From contig NZ_LNYY01000021.1 of the NCBI RefSeq assembly GCF_001468005.1, forward strand, positions 310,637 through 374,636: a stretch of 64,000 nt of DNA, given 5' to 3'. Origin of the DNA: Legionella steelei (GTDB lineage: Bacteria; Pseudomonadota; Gammaproteobacteria; Legionellales; Legionellaceae). Position 1 is the first letter of the stretch; every line of letters begins with the position of its first letter. Shown piece after piece: positions 8,763 through 18,200 of this stretch. The notes under the pieces were generated by a model that did no database searches, had not been told where the DNA came from, and saw only the letters and a list, made by a program, of their open reading frames with translations. Made by a program: the position numbers and the translations under genes.

Positions 8763-11700
8763 TTAAGCAACAGGGGCAATAAGCAGTTGGGTTTCACTTT
8801 CCTCTGTTGGCGGTAACTGTTGGGGCTTGCAAAGCCATTGATTTTGAAACTCAACTTCTCTGTCTGTTTTTGTGCTACTAAAAAATAAGGTATTTCCTTC
8901 ACCTATACGCGCTAAGCCTACAAGAATCCCTATACCAAAAAATGCGGTAACGATCATAACGATATCCGCAATCAGTCGGCGCGTATCATGGCGATGGCTA
9001 AATTCATCTTTAGCCGCTTTCATTAAATCATTGGCCTGATTTTGCGAGGGATGACCTGACAAACGTATGGTCAATGCTTTTTCATAGAATTGATTGATTG
9101 ATTGATCATATTCGTCCCCATATTTTTGTTCTTTGCTGAGGGCAATTTTTGCTTCACGGAACGCCTTTAGGGTGAGTAAGTCCTTGATCAAGGCTGGGGA
9201 GAATTTTTTATTTTCCACTTTTTTTAGAATGGCTTGCCGCAAAATATCATCATTTAGTGCTGCTGCTATTAACTGATTTTGCAGAGGAACATCAAGTTTA
9301 TCAAGTATTGGGGTGAACTGCTCAAGAAGTGTATCCAATGGCTTCACTGGGGATTGTTCATTAATGATCTGAGTATTAAGAAGCTTTTCATAGATCAATT
9401 GAGCACGTGTTAATTGTCTGTGAATTCTTTTGCCGCATGCAGAAGATAATGCATTATTCCTTTCAAAATCTTCGACAGCTCGTGAATACATAGGATTAAC
9501 AAATACGAGTTTCTTATCGGGGACCGAAGTTGCTCTTTTAAAGCGGTCATAAAATCCATACAAGGTATCTTCTATTTGTCTGGCGTCATATTCCACCTGG
9601 AGTTGTTTTCGTGAATCAAGCGGCAGTTTTCTAAATAATTGGTTTAAGATAGAAAATATTGTTTTCCTTTCTTCTATGTCTTGTGATGCATTGATTTTCG
9701 CAAGATAAAATTGATAAGCATTTTTTTGGGCTTGAATTAATTGAGGTGCATATTGGTTTCGTTCATTTTGAGGAAGATTATGGTATTGTTCTTCCAATAA
9801 ATTCAATGCAGCGAACTTATCTTCTGCTGTTGCCAAATTGTTCCGTTGTAGCACGTAGGCTTGCAGTCGCCTCAGATCCGTTTGCGCATTTTCAATGTCT
9901 TGAGTCGCCTCAAAGATAGCCGACGACTCTGTCGCTACATTCCGCAGTTTTACAAAAATACCTTCTTTCGTTTGCAAATCAGTGTTGTCTTTAAATTGAC
10001 GGGCTAATTCCCCAAAATAACGGATTTGGCGTAGGGTAATGACTTTTTTCTCGAAATCGTTACGATTTTTAAATTCATCATTTGGCAGCTCTTGCTCTAC
10101 CAGTTGCCAGAGATCTTGACGACTCGTGATGCGCTTTACCAAGGCACTTGGAGATATCGCATTTAATTCTTCCAGGCATATGGTCGCAAGTTGCGCTCCA
10201 TTCATGTTCCCTAGTACTTCATCATCGTTGATGGCGTAGAAAAAAGGGCTTTCAAAGACTTCTGTCGGAGCCATTTTGGCAGTACTGCGCAAACGATTTA
10301 ACTCTTCATTTGCTTTTTTGAATCGTGCTATAGCCTCTTGAAATAAAATGAAGGTGGTACTCATATCCTCCCAGGAGGCCTTCGTAGATTGTTTTGCCTT
10401 TAAAGTATGGAGATTGGTAATGACGTCAGTGCCTGCAGTAAGAAGCTCGTTGGTTTTACACCAGTATGGATTGGGGTGATGTTTTAGATATTCTGCATTA
10501 AGTTCTTCATAGGGTTTTAAACCTAATGGCCTAAGGTTTGTATCTAGGAAAAATAAACGTCTTAGGATGGTACTTTCACGGTATTGCCCAACAAAAGTAG
10601 CGCCAAGTTCACGCTCAGGGTGTTGTGTGAAGAAGTCAGCAAAGATATTCGTGGTTTGGGATGGTTTATGATCCCAATAGTTATATTGTTCTGCTTGCCG
10701 CGCTACTGCATGTACATACTCATTAAATTGTTTCGCCAAATTGCTCAGATTCAATTCTGAATAATCAATAAGATTGATTTGCGCAAAAGGCAAGAATTTT
10801 TCTTCCCAACCTAATAGAAGTGTGGAGAACGAGAGCGCGTTGTCGCCAGTTAACGTGATGGGCTTGATAAATAATTTGGCTGACTCTACCGCTTGCTTCA
10901 AGCGGTCAATAGAATCCATAGTGATGGCAATAGGGTAATCACACATGACCCAACTTGCAGATAAATCTACTGCTTCTAATTGGGGAGAGAATGGATTTTG
11001 CAGCGCTCTAATGTGCTTGTCAATTTGCAGGAGAAAGGGTTCTAGCGATTCGAGTTCTTTTGGAGGGAGTTCTTGGAAATGTTTTTGAATTTCCAACAGT
11101 TTTTCCAAAATAACTTTACTTTCTTCCTGTAAATCATCATAGATATTTTTTAATAAGAGTTCTTCATGTGTTTGCTTCAGTTTGGGATCAATTTTAAGCT
11201 GTAATTTAAATAGCTCTTGAATACGAAGAATAGCTTCTTGGTATTCAGGGGGAGTATCTTTTGTGTGAATGATTTCAGCAACTTGCAGTTTAAAAGTCTC
11301 GTAATGTTCGATATGGCCTTGTTGCAATTTTTTTATCGTAACTAATAACTGAGCTTGTAAATTAAAGAGTACTGACTGTTTTCCAGCGTCCAATTGACTC
11401 TCAGCAATGAAAATTTGATAAACACGTTTCAAATAAGTATCGAAATCAAGCGCGATATAACTGAGGTAATCTTCTTTAGCAGGGCTTGCCGTTACAGGTT
11501 TGCTTAATAATAATTCTAGGAGCTGCTGTTCCTTTTGATCTTCATCGCTATGAGCCGTTGTTTTCAGTTTATTGAAGAATAGTTTGATAAGCGGCCAATT
11601 TTCTTCGGTAATGGTGATGTGCATTGCTCCGTATTTATCCGGTGGAAAAACACCTTTTTCTAATAGAAGCTTTGTTTGATAAACGGGGTCGCTAAAATAT

Positions 11701-12434
11701 AAAGATCCTGCTGCAGTGTAAGTGTCAGATGCTCCTGTTAACGAATGCCCTTGACCAAATTGATCATGATGTTGCTGTACCTCATCAGGATATTTTTTCG
11801 CCCCTAATAGGAATTCTAAAGCAGAGGCTGCCGGTGCTGTTTGTTCTAGTCCAAGTAGGAGTAAGCTATCGCTGTCATTCCGGTGAAAATAAAAATGGCC
11901 ACTGCAGCCATTGTCTGATATTTTTTTATCATAAAAATTGGTTTGCCCCATCCCACCCATGGCGATATTAATGCCAAAATCTTGAGGTGTTTTGATGATA
12001 CCGGGCAATTGCCCCATAATGCCCAACAGAACTCCCTTGCCTTCAACTGCTGCTCCTTCCATATTGCGACTGACATTATGGGTGGCCGAACGAGAAAAAA
12101 CAGTATCTTTTACTCTTGGGGAGGGGAAATAACTTAATAGCTCTTGTCTATTCGTTTCAGTGAGTCCTTGGTAGTCAAGAATAATGCGACTGGCGTGGGA
12201 CATGTAATCCGTGATGCTTAATTTATCTGAAGGTACTTGCAATGCAGGTGATTTAGAAAGAAACGCACGAGTTTTGAAGTCGCCGCGAGCCAAACATGCC
12301 AACAATAACTGGGTCATATTTACTGCGGTATCATCCTTTGAATTATGTATCAATGTGTCAGCCCATTGTTTAGCAACTGCGGCTTGATCCTGAGCAATGG
12401 AACGTGAAAGGATGTCGAATTTCTTACCGGGCAT
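8763..12434 (-). CDS. Very large unrecognised protein with C-terminal membrane anchor; candidate Dot/Icm effector
   Basis: A 1,223-aa protein. The start is taken at the ATG 12434 because AGGTG lies 6 nt upstream; a GTG three codons earlier is possible. Residues 100-280 form a Gly-rich globular region (GINIAMGGMGQTNFYDKK, HFYFHRNDSDSLLLLGLEQT). Residues 290-1140 are long amphipathic helices rich in Gln, Leu, Glu and Lys, suggesting extended coiled coils. A single strong hydrophobic segment (about 1145-1175, IADIVMIVTAFFGIGILVG) follows, then a 45-residue tail ending EESETQLLIAPVA. That tail has the acidic patch plus hydrophobic end seen in Dot/Icm translocation signals. No domain I can name; the effector role is inference. 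Confidence 0.82.
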   Translation of the reverse strand: MPGKKFDILSRSIAQDQAAVAKQWADTLIHNSKDDTAVNMTQLLLACLARGDFKTRAFLSKSPALQVPSDKLSITDYMSHASRIILDYQGLTETNRQELLSYFPSPRVKDTVFSRSATHNVSRNMEGAAVEGKGVLLGIMGQLPGIIKTPQDFGINIAMGGMGQTNFYDKKISDNGCSGHFYFHRNDSDSLLLLGLEQTAPAASALEFLLGAKKYPDEVQQHHDQFGQGHSLTGASDTYTAAGSLYFSDPVYQTKLLLEKGVFPPDKYGAMHITITEENWPLIKLFFNKLKTTAHSDEDQKEQQLLELLLSKPVTASPAKEDYLSYIALDFDTYLKRVYQIFIAESQLDAGKQSVLFNLQAQLLVTIKKLQQGHIEHYETFKLQVAEIIHTKDTPPEYQEAILRIQELFKLQLKIDPKLKQTHEELLLKNIYDDLQEESKVILEKLLEIQKHFQELPPKELESLEPFLLQIDKHIRALQNPFSPQLEAVDLSASWVMCDYPIAITMDSIDRLKQAVESAKLFIKPITLTGDNALSFSTLLLGWEEKFLPFAQINLIDYSELNLSNLAKQFNEYVHAVARQAEQYNYWDHKPSQTTNIFADFFTQHPERELGATFVGQYRESTILRRLFFLDTNLRPLGLKPYEELNAEYLKHHPNPYWCKTNELLTAGTDVITNLHTLKAKQSTKASWEDMSTTFILFQEAIARFKKANEELNRLRSTAKMAPTEVFESPFFYAINDDEVLGNMNGAQLATICLEELNAISPSALVKRITSRQDLWQLVEQELPNDEFKNRNDFEKKVITLRQIRYFGELARQFKDNTDLQTKEGIFVKLRNVATESSAIFEATQDIENAQTDLRRLQAYVLQRNNLATAEDKFAALNLLEEQYHNLPQNERNQYAPQLIQAQKNAYQFYLAKINASQDIEERKTIFSILNQLFRKLPLDSRKQLQVEYDARQIEDTLYGFYDRFKRATSVPDKKLVFVNPMYSRAVEDFERNNALSSACGKRIHRQLTRAQLIYEKLLNTQIINEQSPVKPLDTLLEQFTPILDKLDVPLQNQLIAAALNDDILRQAILKKVENKKFSPALIKDLLTLKAFREAKIALSKEQKYGDEYDQSINQFYEKALTIRLSGHPSQNQANDLMKAAKDEFSHRHDTRRLIADIVMIVTAFFGIGILVGLARIGEGNTLFFSSTKTDREVEFQNQWLCKPQQLPPTEESETQLLIAPVA

Positions 12435-12656
12435 TTTGTGCACCTAAATTAAATTTGCCGTCATGGTAACAAATGAACCACTTTGTTGCAAAAATAAAAG
12501 TGTTTTCATCGCCACTTGAGTCATAGATTGGCTAAAATTGATGATACATTACATGGTGTTAAATACTATACTTAACTTATGGAGATCAAAAGTCCAGTTG
12601 AAAATCACGGGTTGTATATCGCATACTCCGAACTACATCAATTTGTGAAGGCTGTT

Positions 12657-12863
12657 ATGAATAACCATCAAAAAATTATCTGCCCTACTTGTGGGAAAAA
12701 AAATACCTGGTATCCAGAGAACCTGTTTAAGCCTTTTTGTTCGGACCGATGTAAACTCATTGATTTGGGAGAATGGGCGAGCGAAAATCGAAACATTCCT
12801 GGAAACCCCATGGATCCAGAGTTTATTAGAGAAATCGATAATGATGGAGATGAGCTGAGTTAA
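12657..12863 (+). CDS. yacG: DNA gyrase inhibitor YacG (zinc finger)
   Basis: A 68-aa zinc-binding protein. YacG binds GyrB and blocks gyrase binding to DNA. Four zinc cysteines are visible: C9-x2-C12 in CPTCGK and C28-x3-C32 in [16 protein letters not shown], the family signature, followed by an acidic tail. The start is set at 12657 (GAAGG 5 nt upstream, length close to the usual 65 aa). The frame extends to 12579, but those 26 residues are not part of the family. It is not next to coaE or zapD here, as it often is elsewhere. Confidence 0.92.
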   Translation: MNNHQKIICPTCGKKNTWYPENLFKPFCSDRCKLIDLGEWASENRNIPGNPMDPEFIREIDNDGDELS

Positions 12864-13020
12864 CTGAAGGTATTAAAACTGCAGTGTCCTGCACCTAAAG
12901 TTGTTTGATTGCTGTGGTGAGCTCAGTCAAAAGATAAAGTATATGACTAAAACGTCTATACTTAAGCTCTTAAACAAAAAATTTGGGAGTTTATTTTAAG
13001 ACATGGGATAAGGAGTGGCT

Positions 13021-14436
13021 ATGAGAAATCAAAAGTGTTCTGCCTCCAATAGCATTACCATGCGAGTTCGTATCCAAAATGCTCCCGGTACTTTTGGAAA
13101 GTTAGCTGCAGCAATCGAAAAAGAAGGCGGGCAAATTGGTGCGATTGACATTGTTCGCGTTGAAACAGATGCTCAGATACGTGATATTACTATATACACG
13201 TGTGGCACAAAACATGCGGAACTGATAGTTGATCTATTGCGCACCATTCCTCATTTAGAAGTAATTCATATTTCCGATCGTACTTTTCTAGCCCATTTAG
13301 GTGGGAAAATTGAAATGAAAGGTCGTATTCCATTAAAAACACGCGATGATCTGTCAATCGCCTATACACCCGGTGTGGCGCGAATTTGCACGTCAATTTA
13401 TAACAAACCCGACGATGTCTTTAATCTAACCATTAAAAAAAACATGGTCGCAGTTGTTTCTGATGGGACTGCAGTGTTAGGTCTCGGTGATATGGGACCA
13501 TACGCTGCCATTCCCGTTATGGAGGGCAAGGCATTATTGTTTAAAGAGTTTGCTAATGTTGATGCATTTCCCATTTGCTTGAATACCCAAAATGTGGATG
13601 AGATCGTTGCAACCATTAAGCATATTGCGCCAGTATTCGGTGGAATTAATTTAGAGGATATTTCCGCGCCTCGTTGTTTTGAAGTGGAAGAGCGTCTTAA
13701 GAAAGAACTGAATATCCCCGTATTTCATGATGATCAACACGGAACAGCTGTCGTGCTGGCGGCGGCAACGATTAACTCACTTAAATTGGTTAAGAAACAA
13801 TTAGAACACATTAAAGTGGTTGTCGTGGGTATTGGTGCTGCGGGGACGGCATGTACTAAGATGTTATTAAACTTAGGCGTGAAAAATATTATTGGATGTG
13901 ATTGTGACGGGGTGCTTTATGCCGGAAAACCTGGGTTACATCCAGTCCATCAGTGGTATGCGGAACATACCAATCCCAATCTTGAAAAAGGTACTGTGCA
14001 TGATGTGATAAAGGGGGCAGATTTATTTGTTGGTGTCTCAAAACCAGGGGTAATTGATGCTAAAGACATAAAAAAAATGAATCGAGATGCGATTGTGTTT
14101 GCCATGGCAAATCCCATACCCGAAATCATGCCTGAAGATGCAAAAAAATATGCGGCTATTGTTGCAACAGGGCGCAGTGATTACCCGAATCAAATTAATA
14201 ATGTACTCTGTTTTCCAGGTATCTTCAGAGGCGCACTTGATTGTATGGCTACTGAGATTAATGAAGAGATGAAGCTTGCAGCAGCTTATGCTATTGCAAA
14301 CTCTATAGAGGAACAACATTTAAGTTGCAGTTATATTGTACCCAGCGTATTTGATACGAGTGTGGTAAAAAGAGTGGCTCAAGCGGTTAAAGAGGCGGCT
14401 ATTAGCACTGGAGTAGCACGTAAAATTAAAACATAA
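13021..14436 (+). CDS. NAD-dependent malic enzyme with N-terminal ACT domain
   Basis: A 471-aa enzyme that decarboxylates malate to pyruvate while reducing NAD(P). The start is ATG 13021, with AAGGAG (13010-13015) 5 nt upstream. Residues 10-85 form an ACT-type regulatory domain (ITMRVRIQNAPGTFGKLAAA). The malic N-terminal domain follows, with KGRIPLKTRDDLSIAYTPGV, VSDGTAVLGLGDMGP and the metal/catalytic segment NLEDISAPRCFEVE. HDDQHGTAVV leads into the NAD-binding Rossmann fold (VVVGIGAAGTAC). It lacks the phosphotransacetylase domain of MaeB. The ACT domain suggests amino-acid control. Single-gene unit. Confidence 0.95.
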   Translation: MRNQKCSASNSITMRVRIQNAPGTFGKLAAAIEKEGGQIGAIDIVRVETDAQIRDITIYTCGTKHAELIVDLLRTIPHLEVIHISDRTFLAHLGGKIEMKGRIPLKTRDDLSIAYTPGVARICTSIYNKPDDVFNLTIKKNMVAVVSDGTAVLGLGDMGPYAAIPVMEGKALLFKEFANVDAFPICLNTQNVDEIVATIKHIAPVFGGINLEDISAPRCFEVEERLKKELNIPVFHDDQHGTAVVLAAATINSLKLVKKQLEHIKVVVVGIGAAGTACTKMLLNLGVKNIIGCDCDGVLYAGKPGLHPVHQWYAEHTNPNLEKGTVHDVIKGADLFVGVSKPGVIDAKDIKKMNRDAIVFAMANPIPEIMPEDAKKYAAIVATGRSDYPNQINNVLCFPGIFRGALDCMATEINEEMKLAAAYAIANSIEEQHLSCSYIVPSVFDTSVVKRVAQAVKEAAISTGVARKIKT

Positions 14437-14765
14437 TCATTGATTATCTATCCTTATTTTCCCTTAATTTTTATAGGCAGAACCTTAATTTTTTAAAAAG
14501 CTCATAGAGGCTAAAATGATAAATTTGCTTTATTAGTGACTTGCTTTTACTTGAATTGTAAACAGACGCTAATGCAAAAATGAAATTTTATTAATAGTTT
14601 TCTGAAACAGATTTGTTAGCTAAAGGCTGGGAATTTTAATTTCTAGAACTGTTAGTGAACAATTGCGATTCACCCTAATAAACTGAGGGAAATGGGTACG
14701 CTTTTCAAACTCCAACGCTATCCCTCATTGTACTCGGAATGACGCGGGGTTGTATGCATGCGGTA

Positions 14766-14912
14766 TAGGCTGGGCTGTTAAGCCCAGCATTTGCTGAATT
14801 AATTCGTACTCTCAAAATTCCACTGAAGCCAAATTAACAAGTATCTTATACATGGTGTTTTGAAGAAATACTTCAGTACATTGTTACATGCTGGGCTTAG
14901 CAGCCCAGCCTA
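14766..14912. repeat. REPIN/MITE-like element, copy A
   Basis: The left end TAGGCTGGGCTGTTAAGCCC(AGCAT) and the right end ATGCTGGGCTTAGCAGCCCA(GCCTA) are inverted repeats of 25 bp with one mismatch. Each end also folds on itself (GCTGGGCT-GTTA-AGCCCAGC). They enclose about 97 bp that is shared with copy C (AACAAGTAT...AAATACTTC). This is the two-REP inverted layout of a REPIN, or a small MITE. It lies in the 565-bp gap 14437-15001, whose remainder shows no gene. Confidence 0.75.
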
Positions 14913-15001
14913 CGATTATTTAGCTATTTTTGTCAAAACATACACAGGAATGACATCAGAAGGCTGTAAATAAAAAGATGAAAATAATGCGTTGTCAGGT
15001 A

Positions 15002-15481
15002 TTAAGCATTTACAACAGCTGCTTTCTGATACATCCCTGCCTCAAAATGGCCTGGGATATTACAGGCGAATACAACATCATGTTGCGCATTTGATTTAAA
15101 TTTCCAGGTTAATGTTTTCGTTTCACCTGGATTAATGGTGATTGTATTACCATCTTCATGGACCATTCCTGGCATAGCTCGCATCATTTCTTGGTGTGCT
15201 TTTTGTTCTTTCTCATCACCAATCGAAAACTCATGAGGCACTTTTCCAATATTAGTCACTTTAAAAGTGATAATGTCACCATCATGGAATTGAAGTTTTT
15301 GTGCAAAGGTAAAACGCATGTCGTCTGATGCAGTCACTTGAATTGTTTTTGTGGCTTTGGCGGCATTCTCGGGACTTCCTACAGGACTTGTTTCATGGTG
15401 AGTATGGGCGAATGTTGATTTGATAAAAATTCCTGAGCATAAAACAGTCAAAATAATTGTTTTTGGTAATGTATGTATCAT
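15002..15481 (-). CDS. Periplasmic cupredoxin (blue-copper type)
   Basis: A 159-aa exported protein with a signal peptide (residues 1-25, ending STFA) and a His-rich mature N-terminus (HTHHE). The domain (45-159) has all four type-1 copper ligands: H83 (VPHEF), C140, H145 and M150 in FACNIPGHFEAGM. It is thus an intact plastocyanin/azurin-like fold. Members carry electrons or buffer periplasmic copper. It sits just downstream of the histidine-kinase gene (57 bp) and could share its transcript. A CopA exporter is encoded 33 kb away. Confidence 0.9.
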   Translation of the reverse strand: MIHTLPKTIILTVLCSGIFIKSTFAHTHHETSPVGSPENAAKATKTIQVTASDDMRFTFAQKLQFHDGDIITFKVTNIGKVPHEFSIGDEKEQKAHQEMMRAMPGMVHEDGNTITINPGETKTLTWKFKSNAQHDVVFACNIPGHFEAGMYQKAAVVNA

Positions 15482-15537
15482 CTTTGAAACCTTGCGTTAA
15501 TCAATGGGCGTAGATTAAACGAACGACACAATGAATT

Positions 15538-16869
15538 CTACTGCTTTGGTAAAGTAAAAATAAACCAGGCGCCTACCTCATTATGATTTTGTATGTAGAG
15601 CTTACCACCATGCGCTTCAATAAGATTTCTACAAATAGTAAGCCCTAAACCAGTACCTTGAGCTTTAGTCGTAAAATACGAACTCAAAATCTTATCTTGA
15701 TATTCGGGAATAATACCTGGTCCATTATCACGAAAATGAATCTCAATGCGCTCATCCTCTTTGTTTATTGTTTGAATGGTGAGCTCTGGAGTTGGGATTG
15801 TATTTTCTTGCATTGCCTCAATGCTGTTGCGGGTTAGATTGGTAATGATTTGCATCATTTGAATTCTATCAATAGTTAATTTAGGGAGATCTGCTTCTAG
15901 TTTCAAATTGATTTTTAATTTTGAATGGGCTAGCTCAGAATCTAAAAAAATCATCGTATCTTTAATTAATGTATTAATATCTGTTTCTTCCTGAAAATAT
16001 ACATCCTTATGAATAAAACTTTTCATCCGATACATTACTTCACTGGCGTGTTTGGCTTGTGAAATAATTTTATTTAATAAAGAGACCACCTTGGGAGCTA
16101 TTTTATTTTCATCCGCATGTTTTTTTATTTGTAAAAGGCAAGTTTGACTATAAAGAAGAATTGCAGTGAGCGGGTGATTAATTTCATGCGCTAGTGCCGA
16201 GGCCATTCCTTCCATGGTATTTAGGCGCATTACATGTGCTAATTTTGCTTGTTCTCTCATTTTTGATTGTTTTTGTAAATAATAGTTGGTTAGATCTTTA
16301 ATAAGTAAAATAATTTCATTTTCTTGAGACGAATGGTTATAGAGCGGAGTAAAATTAATTTCAAAACAAAAATTTGCACCATCTACTTCATTAGAGTCTT
16401 CAATTAAAATGGTCGTTGTTTTTCCTAAAAGAGCTTGCCGACATGCCATGATTAATTGATTTTTATACTCTGAAAAATCAGAAATAAGCGTGAAAAAATT
16501 CATCCCTGCTTGAATTTTTATGGTAAAAATCTTAGAAAAAAACTTGATGAAGGATGAGTTTATTATTTTAAAGTAAAAATCTTTATCTAATGTGGCAATG
16601 GCATCTGAAATATTTTGGAATAAATTGGTCACCGTTTCTAAGGATTGATTTAATTGGAGTTGTTGGGATTCTAAAGTAAAAAAGGCTTTAGAATTGAAAT
16701 CATAAAATTCAGTATGTTGTTTTTTTAACGCGTCTATTTCTAAATGAAGTGATTTAATTTCTTGTACTTTTTCCTGTAATTCGTTTTCTTTGCGAAGCAA
16801 CTGCTCTTGTAATGTTTTAATTTCGTTTTGCATTTGCAAGGATGATTTTTTAATAATATTTGAATTCAT
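15538..16869 (-). CDS. Cytoplasmic PAS histidine kinase
   Basis: A 443-aa sensor kinase without membrane segments. Order: coiled coil (10-90), PAS-like domain (about 90-210), dimerisation/phosphoacceptor helix with H228 (LAHEINHPLTAILLYS), then an intact ATPase domain with N-box NLTRNSIEAMQ, G1 DNGPGI and G2 GTGLGLTICRNL. This is the FixL/DctB-type family. The start could also be a TTG at 16908 (13 more residues); neither has a strong ribosome site. A perfect palindrome at 17009-17022 sits about 41 bp upstream of a plausible start point, suggesting control by a LuxR-type regulator. The likely partner is the FixJ-type regulator at 18201-18839. Confidence 0.93.
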   Translation of the reverse strand: MNSNIIKKSSLQMQNEIKTLQEQLLRKENELQEKVQEIKSLHLEIDALKKQHTEFYDFNSKAFFTLESQQLQLNQSLETVTNLFQNISDAIATLDKDFYFKIINSSFIKFFSKIFTIKIQAGMNFFTLISDFSEYKNQLIMACRQALLGKTTTILIEDSNEVDGANFCFEINFTPLYNHSSQENEIILLIKDLTNYYLQKQSKMREQAKLAHVMRLNTMEGMASALAHEINHPLTAILLYSQTCLLQIKKHADENKIAPKVVSLLNKIISQAKHASEVMYRMKSFIHKDVYFQEETDINTLIKDTMIFLDSELAHSKLKINLKLEADLPKLTIDRIQMMQIITNLTRNSIEAMQENTIPTPELTIQTINKEDERIEIHFRDNGPGIIPEYQDKILSSYFTTKAQGTGLGLTICRNLIEAHGGKLYIQNHNEVGAWFIFTLPKQ

Positions 16870-17008
16870 TTCATTCTTTTTAAAAATATTTGGAAAAAAA
16901 TCTGGCAATAATTATTTAATTTGAATAGTAACAATAACATAGTATCCAAAAACTGTTGAATGGATATTGCGAAGAGACGCTTTATTAATCTCCAGTTCAA
17001 CTCAAACA

Positions 17009-17022
17009 TAGGGTAAACCCTA
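17009..17022. promoter_or_regulatory. Perfect palindrome TAGGGTAAACCCTA, putative activator site
   Basis: A perfect 14-bp inverted repeat. On the minus strand it lies about 27 bp before an AT-rich -10-like ATTAATAA (near 16982-16989), which places it near -41 relative to the histidine-kinase gene. That is the usual position for a FixJ/NarL-type class II activator. The identical 14-mer recurs at 51178-51191. Confidence 0.55.
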
Positions 17023-17193
17023 GCCTTGCCAGTGTAGTTCATAATATTTTTTTTTCTTAATCGATCATAAATTTCTAATTTGAAAAAGCAGTTGAGGCTG
17101 TTGTCGAATGTGTTTCATAAGTTGATTAATGTTTTTTTTCAGATTAACACGAGTCATTTTTCCGTTGCTAATTACTCTATAACTTGATACTGG

Positions 17194-17215
17194 CGACTTG
17201 TTCATGCAAGTCGCT
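17194..17215. promoter_or_regulatory. Inverted repeat GCGACTTG-N6-CAAGTCGC
   Basis: Perfect 8-bp arms around TTCATG, 74 bp before the NTF2-like gene. There is no T-run after it, so an operator or leader hairpin is more likely than a terminator. The rest of the 419-bp gap 16870-17288 is AT-rich and noncoding. Confidence 0.35.
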
Positions 17216-17288
17216 CAATTAAAAGCACATAGATGTTGCAATGTGGAATTGTGATCGGCCTCATTTTCATGAAGAAAAGGGATTTTCA

Positions 17289-17678
17289 ATGCAATTAAAA
17301 CAATTAACAGTAGCCCAACAGTTATTCAAACGCTTTTGCTATGGTTACAATGAGCGTGATTTAAATTATCTGCGGTCGCTTTTTTCTAATGATATTACTA
17401 TGTGGGGGACTGGCATCGAGGATTATCGAATCGGGACTGCGCAAATCGAGGAGCAGTTTCTAAGAGATTGGCAACAGTACGATGATTCACAAATTAAATT
17501 ACTCACATTTAGTCCAATTCCTCCTAATTCATATTGGGCTAGTGCTCTTTGTGAAGTCCAAATATGGATAGAGAGTAAAAATTATGATTTTCAAAATTTG
17601 CGGGGTACGATTTGTATTGATTTAGAAAACGATGTTTGGAAAATTACTCATTTACATATTTCATTTCCGCGTTATTAA
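17289..17678 (+). CDS. NTF2-like (SnoaL-type) small protein
   Basis: A 129-aa cytoplasmic protein. The start is the ATG 17289 with AAAGGG 7 nt upstream; an upstream in-frame extension to 17241 is not needed. The helix LTVAQQLFKRFCYGYNERDL followed by strands SNDITMWGTG, SALCEVQIWIE and WKITHLHISFPRY fits the cone-shaped NTF2/SnoaL fold used by ketosteroid-isomerase relatives and by ligand-sensing accessory proteins. It lies on the opposite strand inside the two-component cluster, which hints at a sensory or accessory role. No catalytic residues can be assigned. Confidence 0.82.
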   Translation: MQLKQLTVAQQLFKRFCYGYNERDLNYLRSLFSNDITMWGTGIEDYRIGTAQIEEQFLRDWQQYDDSQIKLLTFSPIPPNSYWASALCEVQIWIESKNYDFQNLRGTICIDLENDVWKITHLHISFPRY

Positions 17679-17753
17679 GCACTAAGCGCTCACGACGTTT
17701 ATCATCTTGAGGTGTTTTCGACGAGTAAAGGATAGGGATAGTTAGCATTTGCG

Positions 17754-18125
17754 TCATAATATTTTTTTTAAAATATGAAACAATTCATTAAGATCAAAAG
17801 GTTTTGGCAAAAAGGTTTCATAAGGCATTTTTTCCATTTTTTCCAGATTGGTTTTCGCTGAAGTGATAATTGTTGGAATATTACTTATGCGTTGGCATAA
17901 TTTTTTTTTCTCACGAAACTCAAAACCATCAAGTACAGGCATCATGAGATCTAAAAAAATAACTACTGGCAACGGATCTTTTTCAAGTATATTCAAAGCC
18001 TCTTGCCCATCTTGAACCGCCACTGTGAAATACTCTGCATATTCCAAAGCCCAGACTAAAGCTTCTCTTACCGCACTATTGTCATCAATTAATAAGATAA
18101 ATTGTTTTTGCTTTTCTATACTCAT
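17754..18125 (-). CDS. CheY-like single-domain response regulator
   Basis: A 123-aa stand-alone receiver domain with the acidic pair DD (LLIDDNSAV), the phosphoacceptor D59 (VIFLDLMMPVLDG) and the conserved Lys in FLPKPFD. With no output domain it probably passes phosphate on, or acts by binding a partner. The start is set at ATG 18125; a TTG at 18149 would add eight residues. It follows the FixJ-type gene by 75 bp on the same strand and probably belongs to the same unit. Confidence 0.92.
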   Translation of the reverse strand: MSIEKQKQFILLIDDNSAVREALVWALEYAEYFTVAVQDGQEALNILEKDPLPVVIFLDLMMPVLDGFEFREKKKLCQRISNIPTIITSAKTNLEKMEKMPYETFLPKPFDLNELFHILKKIL

Positions 18126-18200
18126 AGGTACTAAACCATAGTCTAACAATGCTATTCTTGAGGAAGCGTATCTGCTAGTAGTACATCAAATAACACAAAT

